From NCBI GenBank assembly GCA_964019655.1, contig CAXHTR010000001.1, positions 806,001 to 870,000 of the forward strand: a stretch of DNA of 64,000 nt. Direction: 5' to 3'. This document shows, in pieces, positions 1 through 8,686 of the stretch. The stretch comes from Perkinsela sp. pyNocScin1. Taxonomy: Eukaryota > Euglenozoa > Kinetoplastea > Prokinetoplastida > Perkinselidae. The notes beneath the pieces were generated by a model. That model was not told where the DNA came from and searched no databases. It saw only the letters and a program-made list of their open reading frames with translations. Each line of letters begins with the position of its first letter. The stretch's first letter is position 1. The translations under genes were made by a program, and so were the position numbers.

Positions 1-1360
1 TGTGCCACTGGTCCCACGGGAAAGCAAAGTGCTGATTTCGAAGCACCTCAGCGATGAGTGCACGAAGCCTATCCACTACCTCAATGTCCAGCGTATGAAT
101 ACGCGAGAACATGTGCGTCCAGAGGCTTAGTAGGGTCATTCCAGCGATGTCCCCGTCCAGATTTCTCGGGCAGACGATAACGTGCGAAAGCAGTCGCATC
201 GTGAAAAACAGGGCCGTTTTTGGTGCGACTTCGGAGGCTCCATAGTGTCCCCCTTCTGCTAGAATGGGCCCTGGGAGAGAGAAATAGTCCTCCAGAAGGC
301 AATACACATTCAGCATCGTTGTAAACGCCCTTCGCTCAGCAGAGACGGTGGTATTTTCGAGCGAGAGAAATAGTGCGTCATCAATACTGAGGAATGCGAG
401 GGCACATTGCTTGACGTCTAGTTGGTTCGCCCATACTACATGACGCACGTAAGAAAAGCGCTTGAGAATGTTCAGCGGTGTAACGAGCACAGCGAGTTCC
501 GGGCTGCTTTCCACAGAATCGCGAGCTAGCTCCTGCAACCCATCAAACAAGCAGAAGTAGTATGCCCCTGCGGTAGTCAAACTGTCTTTTGTTGGCTGTG
601 CGACATCTGACTCTACAATTGTGTCGTTTGCTGTGCCTATATTTTGATCCTTGAGCGCGAGCTGTAGTACATCTGTATTCTGATGTGGTCCATCCCCTGC
701 AGAGGTGCTCAAGTAGAGTGATCGAGCTCCAAACGATTCATTTGCCTCTTGCGACACACATGGGGTATAAATGCTGTTTGGCCATGAAATTTTGGCTGCA
801 TGACTCGTAATTTCATCTCGAGCAGGCAGGCTTGGGTACATCAAAAGGAGCATATACGCCGATCGCGATAATGGCTCTTCAGAACACTGCACCATGTTTC
901 GAATTCGGTGTAAAGCCTCACTCTCAACACTATGAGAGAACAGCGATAATATCCAAATAGATCGCTGGACAAGAAATATGCTATCTGAGTGCACCATTGC
1001 TTCTTGCAGAATAATGACAAGCACAGTTTGGATTTCATCACTAAATTTTGTCTTTGCAAGAGCCTTCAAGTGCTCGTTTAGTAGTAATGCACGCAGAACG
1101 AGTGCTTTGGATGGCAGCTCGAGGAAACAGCGAATGCAATGCGATATAAAGTATTCTTCGAGGCTAAGTCCTCCAGGTAGAGTGGGCTCGGCCTCTATGT
1201 ATGCCTGCCATAGGGCATCTACCACCTCGTCTGAGAATTGAATGGACCCTGTACTAGCAGTATAATCCGCCTGTATAGTTGCCAAGGCGTACAAAGCCTC
1301 ATCAACTTTTGGTTTGGTGGAAAAATTTAAGCGGGTAAGTATTTTTTTCCTAGATTCCAT
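1..1360 (-). CDS. Nuclear cap-binding complex large subunit (CBP80/NCBP1-like), 3' end outside the window
   Basis: An uninterrupted reading frame of 453 codons runs from an ATG at 1360 to the left edge with no stop, so the gene is truncated only by the window. The predicted protein is almost entirely helical. The last 100 visible residues resemble the second MIF4G-like region of human NCBP1. The match includes a short LLEDYF.LPGP segment, a helix pair ending in ..VVDRL, and a segment ending FPWDQW that corresponds to the family's WSWEDW. CBP80 forms the cap-binding complex with CBP20 on nuclear mRNA caps. Kinetoplastid cap-binding complexes are divergent in composition, so the match is only moderate; another MIF4G/HEAT protein is possible. 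It is the last visible gene of the minus-strand block. Confidence 0.5.
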   Translation of the reverse strand, partial: MESRKKILTRLNFSTKPKVDEALYALATIQADYTASTGSIQFSDEVVDALWQAYIEAEPTLPGGLSLEEYFISHCIRCFLELPSKALVLRALLLNEHLKALAKTKFSDEIQTVLVIILQEAMVHSDSIFLVQRSIWILSLFSHSVESEALHRIRNMVQCSEEPLSRSAYMLLLMYPSLPARDEITSHAAKISWPNSIYTPCVSQEANESFGARSLYLSTSAGDGPHQNTDVLQLALKDQNIGTANDTIVESDVAQPTKDSLTTAGAYYFCLFDGLQELARDSVESSPELAVLVTPLNILKRFSYVRHVVWANQLDVKQCALAFLSIDDALFLSLENTTVSAERRAFTTMLNVYCLLEDYFSLPGPILAEGGHYGASEVAPKTALFFTMRLLSHVIVCPRNLDGDIAGMTLLSLWTHMFSRIHTLDIEVVDRLRALIAEVLRNQHFAFPWDQWH

Positions 1361-1447
1361 TCTGTCAATACATTTGTGAACTTCCCTTAACTGCGAAACA
1401 AACAAATTAGATACTATTCTTTAGTTAACATGCTAACAAAACGAGAT

Positions 1448-3076
1448 CTACACATACCGGCTTTCAATACTCAACGAGTCTGCAAGCCGATGGGCCATCA
1501 TCATGACTGTTGACGATAGGCCAGCTGACATTGGCACAGGAACCGCACTCGCGTCGCACACATATATGTTGCGCGTATTCTCCACGAGAAAGTCTGGCTT
1601 GAGGACACTGCCAAGGGCACACGTACCGCCAAACTCCCCGAGGCCAACCACCTGCGCACGAATCGCATCTTGTGACCGCGATGCTTCATTTTCTCTTACA
1701 CACTCGAGCATTGCCTTCGAATTCGAAATTGTGTCTGCGCACTGCAGCGCTTCGGCGAGAACTGAAACGTCACTTTCTTCCGATAAGTAATTTGGGTTGA
1801 CGTGCATTTTCATTGTTCCCTCAGCAGACTCCCGAAAACTGACTTCGCCGCGGGACTGTGGTCGCAGGAGGCGTGCATCAAGCGTGCACCCATGTGTGAC
1901 CTTGCCTGCCGTACTCTCGAGGTAATTTCGCAAAAAGACGCCGTAGTCGGCAACAGCTGAAAATTTATCACTCGTCGTGGCTCTATTGTAAATTCGAGGG
2001 CCCTCGAGCGAGCACGAACCCCATCCACTTCCCCACAGCCCCCACTCGAGCTGGATAAGCTTCTGAACGAGTGCATTGAACATTGGTGATGCGCTCATGC
2101 GGTTCTTCGATGCACAACGAGTGCTCACCTGCACCTGGTCAAAGAGATTCTTTCCAACCTCATTAAGGGGAATGCGGCAAGGCTCACCGAACGACCCGAC
2201 CGCCTGAGGCGACCCGATCCCACTCGCGAGTAAAATGCGCGGCGTCTCAAGCGCACCAGCACAGAGGATAACGCGGTCGCAATCAAGCGTCTGGCAGATT
2301 CCTTGGGCGTCAGTATAGCCCACAGCGTGCGCCCGATTCTGGTTATCAAACTTGACTGTGTCTATGCGTGTGTCACACTGGACAGTCAAAAGCTGCCCAA
2401 AAAACTTGTGCTGCTGTATAGGGGCAAGGTATTGGTTACTTGTCGTGATAACAGACTTGCTCGACGGTTGGATACGCTTCTTCGGGAGCATGACAATGCC
2501 CTGCGGGTGGTCTTTTAGCGTGAGCTGCTCGCTCGTTTGGAAACTTTCGGCGACTGCACTGCGGACAAAGGCGCTTGTGAACGGCGAGAAAACTGCAGTT
2601 TCCTTGTAGGCCGCACACATATCCCTGTCCCACTCGCTATCCCTACGTAAAGTGTCTTCAAGCTTTGGTTCGGTCTCAAACTCTGAAAAGAATGAATCAA
2701 GGGATTCGCCCTTGAAGTGCTTCATTTTCCAGGCATCAAACTCTTCGCTCGGTGGTCGCGCGTACGAAAGCTCCTCCGATAGCGCACTTCGACCGCCGAG
2801 AATGGTCCCAGCGACGAACGGGAGCCTGCGGTTCGCACAGGCGCCCTGCGGCACTGTGTGAAGTAACTTTCGTGTGTTATCGGCTTTTCCTTCTCTGAGA
2901 ACCGCGTGTCTATCGAGAATGCGCTGCAAGGGCATCCGGGCCTGGACGGACGACAGCGTCGTAGGCTGCGGACCTGCCTCAAAAAGATGCACTGTCGTAC
3001 CTGCGCGGCACAGTCGCGAAGCTAAAATGCAACCAGCAGTGCCTCCACCGATAATAATGGTGCGATTCGAGTACAT
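1448..3076 (-). CDS. GMC-family FAD oxidoreductase lacking the usual catalytic residues
   Basis: The 542-residue protein opens with a Rossmann FAD-binding motif (IIIGGGTAGCILASRL, residues 7-22, then an acidic residue ending strand 2 in HLFEAGP). It ends with the GMC C-terminal signature (NIYVCDASAVPVP.SAG). GMC enzymes oxidise alcohols, sugars or choline through a His plus His/Asn pair. Here the segment normally reading HPxGTCxMG is EFGGTCALG, and the Asn-rich SGNTNAPT segment is SAGLSSTV, so both catalytic positions appear replaced. The fold and FAD binding are well supported. The reaction is unknown and may not be a classic dehydrogenation. Length is typical of the family. There is no clear peroxisomal or mitochondrial targeting signal. 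Confidence 0.8.
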   Translation of the reverse strand: MYSNRTIIIGGGTAGCILASRLCRAGTTVHLFEAGPQPTTLSSVQARMPLQRILDRHAVLREGKADNTRKLLHTVPQGACANRRLPFVAGTILGGRSALSEELSYARPPSEEFDAWKMKHFKGESLDSFFSEFETEPKLEDTLRRDSEWDRDMCAAYKETAVFSPFTSAFVRSAVAESFQTSEQLTLKDHPQGIVMLPKKRIQPSSKSVITTSNQYLAPIQQHKFFGQLLTVQCDTRIDTVKFDNQNRAHAVGYTDAQGICQTLDCDRVILCAGALETPRILLASGIGSPQAVGSFGEPCRIPLNEVGKNLFDQVQVSTRCASKNRMSASPMFNALVQKLIQLEWGLWGSGWGSCSLEGPRIYNRATTSDKFSAVADYGVFLRNYLESTAGKVTHGCTLDARLLRPQSRGEVSFRESAEGTMKMHVNPNYLSEESDVSVLAEALQCADTISNSKAMLECVRENEASRSQDAIRAQVVGLGEFGGTCALGSVLKPDFLVENTRNIYVCDASAVPVPMSAGLSSTVMMMAHRLADSLSIESRYV

Positions 3077-3150
3077 TTCTTATGCTCTATGGGACAACTT
3101 AACTAGAAATTGATGTAGTAAGCGCTCAAATTTACTATTTAGCCAATTGC

Positions 3151-4158
3151 TTACCCGTCAATGTACAGTCGTCGCAGCTGTGATGGCTCAGTGCGCAGCC
3201 CGGTGACTGGACATGTCCCCTTCTCATCAACGTGTGCTTTTATACAGAGGTAACAGAATATCTGCCCGCTGACGGCGTTCAGTGTGTGGTTCGCGACGAT
3301 ATTCTTGCAAATTGGACAATGCCGTGCGTGCACGATCTCCCGCTCCTCTGCAACTGAGGGTGCTGGAATATAGAACTGCCGTTGCGAGAGGTTGACGCGT
3401 TGGCCTCTAGTACCGACACGGGTCTCAGGCGCCTCGCCTGACCGACCGAAATACCACTCACAGAGCGTGATAATGACTAAGCCGAGGCCCAGGCTCTTCA
3501 GTAATCGAGAAGTCAGATTCACTGTGCTGTACCGTTGGAGATCATGGCTATTGCACTTGACAAGCATGAGCTTTTGGAAAGCCAAGTACGGTGATGTCGT
3601 GTTCGAGCGACTCATAGAGAACAGGATTGTCAGAAAGAGCGTGCCAAGCGAAAGCACAAAGTTGATGTACGGCGTAATCAGGTACAGAACCTGCCGAAGA
3701 GGACCTATTTTCGGCTTGAACGCATCCCTGTGCCTTTCTTGAACAAAATTCATGATCTTTTTGAAAAGTGCTACGAAAGCGACCTCAATAATTGAGCTGC
3801 GCAGCTTGGCGATGCTTAAAGCACTGCGAACCCTACTGTTCTCAGCCTTTTCCGCGGAACGACTAGATAAAGATATAGGCTCTTCTGGGGCCTCAGTTCG
3901 CCGCAAACCGACAAAATACTCTGTGAACGTCGCGTCGTAGGCTTTTAAGTATGCAATATCAATGAGGCCCATGACGGCTGTGAATATACTATCGATGTGG
4001 TTAAAAATGGGGTAAAGCGCCGGAAGGCGCTCTGTCAAGACTCGGAATCCGTATTTGAATAAGGCTTCAACTGTCCCTTGCAGTGACTCCTTTCCAGCAA
4101 TCTCGAAAACGTTGGGCAGCGGATTGTCCAGGTCTTGGTACTGTGCAGCTATTTCCAT
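3151..4158 (-). CDS. PEX12: Peroxin-12, RING subunit of the peroxisomal/glycosomal ubiquitin ligase
   Basis: The 335-residue protein has the Pex2/Pex12 N-terminal membrane domain (residues about 1-240, with hydrophobic segments near 170-195 and 220-240). A C-terminal degenerate RING follows, beginning HCPICKN and continuing ..SGQIFCYLCI..HV and CPVTGL. PEX12 is distinguished from PEX2 and PEX10 by this shortened RING with the SGxxFCYxCI signature and the CPxTG ending, all present here. PEX12 works with PEX2 and PEX10 to ubiquitinate and recycle the import receptor PEX5. In a kinetoplastid this would act on glycosomes. The start is the first ATG, and it reads into a typical acidic N-terminus. 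Confidence 0.88.
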   Translation of the reverse strand: MEIAAQYQDLDNPLPNVFEIAGKESLQGTVEALFKYGFRVLTERLPALYPIFNHIDSIFTAVMGLIDIAYLKAYDATFTEYFVGLRRTEAPEEPISLSSRSAEKAENSRVRSALSIAKLRSSIIEVAFVALFKKIMNFVQERHRDAFKPKIGPLRQVLYLITPYINFVLSLGTLFLTILFSMSRSNTTSPYLAFQKLMLVKCNSHDLQRYSTVNLTSRLLKSLGLGLVIITLCEWYFGRSGEAPETRVGTRGQRVNLSQRQFYIPAPSVAEEREIVHARHCPICKNIVANHTLNAVSGQIFCYLCIKAHVDEKGTCPVTGLRTEPSQLRRLYIDG

Positions 4159-4280
4159 CGATATTTAAGAAAACATGCTCATGGAACGTAGATAGATAGC
4201 AATTTTCATTTTCTAGATTCTATTTTCATGAAAAATGATTTGTACCACGCTTCGGTACAACCATGTTCTAAGGCCAGTCA

Positions 4281-6164
4281 CTAGAGCTGAAACGTAACCC
4301 TTCGCCGCCTGCCTGACTCTTCGTAGGCTTCATTGTGTTCATTTAATGCGCTCAGCGTCAGCTTTTGGCCTGCATTCGCATCTCCTATGACAATCTCCTT
4401 CTGGCAGATCTTTCCAGGAGCATCTGCAGTATTGTTGTCCTCTGCAGAATAATCTGAGCCACCAGAAGAAGCCATAGTGGTCTCGTCAGCAATTGTTGTT
4501 GCCCACTCACTATCATCATCTTTTCCGTACCACGCCTGCTTTGACAGGTCCATGTCGATGAGGAGCTCGAAGGCCCCTTTCGGACTGACATCAATGGAGT
4601 AGAGATCGCAAAAGGCGACCTCACGCGAGCCCATTTCACGCTGCCCTCCCCAGATGTACAACTTATTATTCCCGAGAGCACAAAGATTGGCGTTGAAGCG
4701 TTCGCATGGTATGAATTCACGCTGTGTGGACCCTTTGCGGGCCTCTGCAAGATACCAATTTGCGAATTTTGGTGTGGTACTCTCCTCTGTTTGATGCTCT
4801 GCTTCTTCGGCAATAGATGCCGGCGCGTGCCGCTTCATTGGGACTGGGAAGAAACGCTCTGTTTTGTGATCGAAAACAAAGAGATCGTTGTAAAATTGGC
4901 TCGCGCCACTCCGCTTCGCCCCAGAGGCGCTGATCTCATCTTTGACTCCGCCAAAGAGGAAAGTCTTCCCTCTAGTCGGGTGCGTCGCAAGCGTCATACC
5001 GCTCCGTGGGGATGGTGGGATACCGAGGCCGGTCTTCATCGCCGACCAGACGCCACTCTGCAGATCATATTTCCAGAGGTCATTGTGGAGAATGGGTATG
5101 CCTTGGGCTGCTTTACTTGAATTTTTATCGCTCGTCTGCGCTGAAGGTGGGTAATACACACTATACCCACCAAACAAGTAAACTGTATCCATGTACACCG
5201 TCAGGCAATGACCGCTGCGTGCTGCGGGTCGGTTCGCGGTGTATGTCCCGCCAGAGACACCGTTGTCGAGACATCGCCATGCTGGCTCACAGTCCGACTC
5301 AAGGTTCTCGAGGACCCACAGGTCGTTGTGGTACTTCACAGAAGGGCCACTATCGACGTCGTAGAACCCGCCGAAGAGGATGACCTTGTTGTTCCATGCT
5401 GCCATGCGATGCCCGCTGCGGGCGCTTGGCTTCTGCTTCGAGTTCTTTGTGCACTCCAAACGGTGCCAAGAGTAGCACGTCGTGGACTTGCCGTCCGCTT
5501 CCATCTGCATTGATTTTTGAATGGATTTACTTTCAACGTCGAGCCGCCATGTGTCAGAGAAGTGCTGAAAGAGCTTTTGGTTCGGAGAGACGTACTCGCC
5601 CCCGAATAAAACCATGGACCCGATGTTCGGTAAGCAAACGGCAGCGTGACCAGAGCGTGGTGATGGGCCTTGCTTGGCGTAAAACATGGCCCCAGCCTTT
5701 TTGCCTGGTGTCTTCGCGTCTGAAGCGGGCCGAATCTCTCTCCAGGTATTGGTCAGTGTGTTATAGCGGTACAGCGTACCGTATGTCGATGTTATTTTTC
5801 CGTTCCAGTACTCCCCACCAAACAAGAGCATATCGCTTTTCTCGAGAAGCGGGTGCGGAATCAGCGAAGCTGCCGTGCGGGATGTCGGCGTAGCAGAATC
5901 AGACTGTGCATCGTCAATTTCCATCGCCGCAAGGTGCTCGGAGAGGTCAGAGTCCGAAAGATCACTATCGCTCAAAACTTCCATGGTAGGATTCTCAGCT
6001 TCAACGATTGGCTCTTCGCTCGGCCCCTCGTTCGCTCGAGCCTCCTTCTTCGAAATCCGCTTGTCATGCTTTTTCTGCTTTGCAAGCTGGCGCTCGCGTT
6101 TCTTCTCTGCGTGCTCTGCATCGTTCTTTGCGCTTTTCTTGCGCTTATCCCTGCCTTTTCCCAT
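4281..6164 (-). CDS. Kelch-repeat protein, KLHDC4-like
   Basis: The 627-residue protein begins with a Lys-rich stretch (MGKGRDKRKK and following, residues 1-45) and an acidic linker. From about residue 105 it has at least five kelch blades, each with a LFGG core followed by a downstream W. The first blades read MLLFGGEYWNGK, VLFGGEYVSPNQ and ILFGGFYDVD, matching the order and spacing of human KLHDC4. The basic N-terminus is also shared. The C-terminus (residues about 540-627) is an acidic extension of unknown role. Kelch propellers bind other proteins, and the molecular role of KLHDC4 is not established. Orthology is well supported by N-terminal architecture and blade sequence. Confidence 0.82.
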   Translation of the reverse strand: MGKGRDKRKKSAKNDAEHAEKKRERQLAKQKKHDKRISKKEARANEGPSEEPIVEAENPTMEVLSDSDLSDSDLSEHLAAMEIDDAQSDSATPTSRTAASLIPHPLLEKSDMLLFGGEYWNGKITSTYGTLYRYNTLTNTWREIRPASDAKTPGKKAGAMFYAKQGPSPRSGHAAVCLPNIGSMVLFGGEYVSPNQKLFQHFSDTWRLDVESKSIQKSMQMEADGKSTTCYSWHRLECTKNSKQKPSARSGHRMAAWNNKVILFGGFYDVDSGPSVKYHNDLWVLENLESDCEPAWRCLDNGVSGGTYTANRPAARSGHCLTVYMDTVYLFGGYSVYYPPSAQTSDKNSSKAAQGIPILHNDLWKYDLQSGVWSAMKTGLGIPPSPRSGMTLATHPTRGKTFLFGGVKDEISASGAKRSGASQFYNDLFVFDHKTERFFPVPMKRHAPASIAEEAEHQTEESTTPKFANWYLAEARKGSTQREFIPCERFNANLCALGNNKLYIWGGQREMGSREVAFCDLYSIDVSPKGAFELLIDMDLSKQAWYGKDDDSEWATTIADETTMASSGGSDYSAEDNNTADAPGKICQKEIVIGDANAGQKLTLSALNEHNEAYEESGRRRRVTFQL

Positions 6165-6342
6165 TGATAGTCATATGAATAGAAGAAAATTTACTAAGAA
6201 AGATTCGCACCAAACTGAAACAGTCTTTCGAGATGATTGGTATTCTATATGCTCAATGTATGCTGCATAGGCTCGTGTAACAAAGCGATGTACAACACGC
6301 GCAGTGGGAATCGGGAAAGTGACTCACGCGTGTATAAAATGA

Positions 6343-7329
6343 TCAAAGCCAACTGGCCAAGCGACCGAGAAACGTTTGCCCCTCTGCGCCTTTATCCCCA
6401 TGCCTGCGGTCTTTTTTGTGCTTTGATCGTCTTCTGCCGTGTACAACTAGACTGGATTTGCTATTGGAGTGGTGCGCACGGCGCTCTCGTCGGTACTCGT
6501 TCTCGGTGATGTATTGCAGTGTGTTTCCATCGCCAATATGATGAAAGTTGTTCTGCTCGACGTTTTCTTCTTGCAGAATGATCGAGATGAATCCATTGTC
6601 GTCGAGAATGCGGAGAAAAGTTGGTGTCGGCGTGGTGAGAAGCAGCCGAACGACATGGCGATTGAAGTCGATAGTGAACGAAATTATTCCGCGAATGGTT
6701 TCGAGCAGCGTTGCGAGCTGATTGACGGTGTCCTCGGTGAGCGAGGGTATGTCCAAGACGACGCTTCGGGTCTGATGAATCACACTGCTCTGTATTCTAC
6801 CATTGGGGTATGCTTCCTGTACCCACGCGCCCATTTCATCGTCCTGCTGCGTCGGCTGCGCGGTCTCTGGCACATCCGGCTCAGTGATTGAAACCTCGAG
6901 GTTTGTGACAATCTTGGCGATGATATCGGCAATATGCGTACACATGGGCGTGTTCGACGGATCTGCGGAAGAAAAACTCGCCTCTGTGGCCTGAGAGCGC
7001 AGATCGTCGGACGCTGCACTGAGTGTAGGATCTCTCCGAGGGGATGGAACGCTCGCCATGGCACTGTACGTCTGGTAGGCCTTCGACAAAGACGGTAGAA
7101 GCGCATTCTCTTTGCACATGGGTGTCGGGTTCTCTGGGTGCTCACTTAGGAGGTGTAGAGATTCGGCAGCATTCGCTGCGATGAGTAAGTTGTCATGAGA
7201 AAGGAACTTTACGAGTGTCGGGAGAACACCTCGTTTGACGACATACGGTCTGTTGTCGTATTCTGTACACAGGATTCGGAGTCGCTTTGAGAGCGCGATT
7301 TCAGTTGATGTCAAGCTAGATGATGCCAT
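6343..7329 (-). CDS. Armadillo-repeat protein, ARMC1-like
   Basis: The protein is 328 residues from the ATG at 7329; the frame extends only 11 codons further upstream through a TTG. Residues about 10-95 form armadillo-type helices (..RPYVVKRGVLPTLVKFLSH.). A low-complexity linker follows. Residues about 185-250 form a heavy-metal-associated-like ferredoxin fold (SVVLDIPSLTEDTVNQLATLL, with GIISFTIDF). This two-part order and the short aromatic C-terminal tail (FLGRLASWL) match human ARMC1. That protein associates with the mitochondrial contact-site/MICOS bridging complex and mitochondrial distribution. A similar mitochondrial surface role here is inference. The downstream neighbour, proteasome alpha-4, is separated by about 60 bp of non-coding sequence plus the 5' region of this gene. 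Confidence 0.72.
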   Translation of the reverse strand: MASSSLTSTEIALSKRLRILCTEYDNRPYVVKRGVLPTLVKFLSHDNLLIAANAAESLHLLSEHPENPTPMCKENALLPSLSKAYQTYSAMASVPSPRRDPTLSAASDDLRSQATEASFSSADPSNTPMCTHIADIIAKIVTNLEVSITEPDVPETAQPTQQDDEMGAWVQEAYPNGRIQSSVIHQTRSVVLDIPSLTEDTVNQLATLLETIRGIISFTIDFNRHVVRLLLTTPTPTFLRILDDNGFISIILQEENVEQNNFHHIGDGNTLQYITENEYRRERRAHHSNSKSSLVVHGRRRSKHKKDRRHGDKGAEGQTFLGRLASWL

Positions 7330-7425
7330 GAGACAAGCAGGATTGCATGGAGAAAAGTACAAAGAACGAAAAAAATGATTTTATGAGCCTCAAAAGACGG
7401 TATATACTTAAGGCCACGAAGTCGT

Positions 7426-8175
7426 TCATTCACTAGTGGTGGTCATCTCCACATCAGCCTCCTTCACGTTTCGAGCTTCATCGAGCACGCGGATTCTTTC
7501 CGCGAGGTCGTCCTCGGGAAGCGAATACGCGTCAGAGACCTTCTTCGGAATGATAAAAACATCAAAAAACTTCTTGTTGGGCTCAAGAACCTCGAGTAGA
7601 GACCTGATCGCAAGATCGATAGCTTCACTGTCTTCCATGTCCTTTGTGTAGTGCTTTTCGAGGTATTCTTTCACGAATTTCTCTCCTCGGCCGACTGCAC
7701 ACGCAAACCACTCCATCGTAACACCGCCTGGCTCCGTGAGGTACACGTGAAGTTTTTCATCTTCGTCACACCCAGCAAACATGACAGACACACCAAATGG
7801 TCGCATGCCGCCCCTTTGTGTGTGCTTTTGCTGTGCCTTGGCGATATAGTTTGTGACTACTGCCACGCTTGGTGCCTCATCGTAGCTTAATCGGTGATTT
7901 TGACATTCGAGTCGTGCCATATCAACAAGAACACGAGCATCTGCCAATAAGCCTGCGAAGGCAACGTAGATGTGTTCATCGACTTGGCTGATTTTCTTCG
8001 TACTTCTTTTCTCCTGTAGCTCAGTCAAGGCTTTGCTTTCGACTGCCATAACGATGCAATTTTTACCGCGGACACCGACCGTTGCTGTGCCTTTCTTCAC
8101 TGCCTCACGTGCGTACTCTACCTGAAAAAGATGACCGTCGGGTGAAAAAACTGTGAGCGCACGATCGTACGACAT
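7426..8175 (-). CDS. PSMA7: 20S proteasome subunit alpha-4 (PSMA7/Pre6 type)
   Basis: The 249-residue protein starts with the proteasome alpha signature MSYDRALTVFSPDGHLFQVE, which is characteristic of the alpha-4 subunit (human PSMA7). The alpha-type N-terminal helix is followed by KKGTATVGVRG, the ..FAGLLADARVL segment, the RPFGVS motif and the GRGEKFVKEYLEKHY segment. Alpha subunits form the outer rings of the 20S core and gate substrate entry; they have no catalytic threonine. Length is normal. The C-terminus ends in an acidic, threonine-rich tail. The start is secure because the signature begins at the first codon. Confidence 0.95.
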   Translation of the reverse strand: MSYDRALTVFSPDGHLFQVEYAREAVKKGTATVGVRGKNCIVMAVESKALTELQEKRSTKKISQVDEHIYVAFAGLLADARVLVDMARLECQNHRLSYDEAPSVAVVTNYIAKAQQKHTQRGGMRPFGVSVMFAGCDEDEKLHVYLTEPGGVTMEWFACAVGRGEKFVKEYLEKHYTKDMEDSEAIDLAIRSLLEVLEPNKKFFDVFIIPKKVSDAYSLPEDDLAERIRVLDEARNVKEADVEMTTTSE

Positions 8176-8246
8176 TGTTGGGAAACCTATGAGTTTAAAC
8201 TTTATCGAAATGACCTGGGGAAGACGAATAAAGAAGGAAAAGGCGC

Positions 8247-8609
8247 CTACTCAACCTCTACGAATATCTGGAGAAAGATGACAATCATTGATAAAATGAG
8301 GAAGTATCGACACATGACATACAGCACGTCATCTTCCAGATAATCACGAGCGACCATATCCATTGTGTACTGCAAATGGCTTGACCCACAAACCACAAGG
8401 TTGAATACGAGGCCCATTTGAGCCACAGTGCCGATAGGTGAGCATAAAAGTGGAACATCTGCTGCTGGAAGTATTGTGGAGAAATGGTCTTTCGCTTGCA
8501 CTAGAACAGACGTTGACGATGATGCTCGCGCGTGTAAAACAGGGACTATCGCAGTTCTATGACCTGCTGGTACAGATACGCCTTTTGTGCGCTGGAAAAA
8601 TTTCTGCAT
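8247..8609 (-). CDS. Hypothetical small membrane protein
   Basis: This frame gives 120 residues from the ATG at 8609. Extension upstream is possible only through TTG codons that overlap the end of the RRP6 gene. The N-terminal 40 residues are basic and hydroxylated (MQKFFQRTKG..). A moderately hydrophobic stretch lies near residues 50-70. A strongly hydrophobic segment near the C-terminus (MCRYFLILSMIVIFLQIF) looks like a single transmembrane helix and ends in acidic residues. I do not recognise the family. It fits the gap between RRP6 and proteasome alpha-4 in the same direction, which supports a real gene. Composition is AT-rich like its neighbours. Confidence 0.5.
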   Translation of the reverse strand: MQKFFQRTKGVSVPAGHRTAIVPVLHARASSSTSVLVQAKDHFSTILPAADVPLLCSPIGTVAQMGLVFNLVVCGSSHLQYTMDMVARDYLEDDVLYVMCRYFLILSMIVIFLQIFVEVE

Positions 8610-8686
8610 TCCTAGATGATATAATTGGGAATACAATGGTAAAATATCAAGCTCGAGCTGATAAGCTCTGGCAAACTTGATCAACC

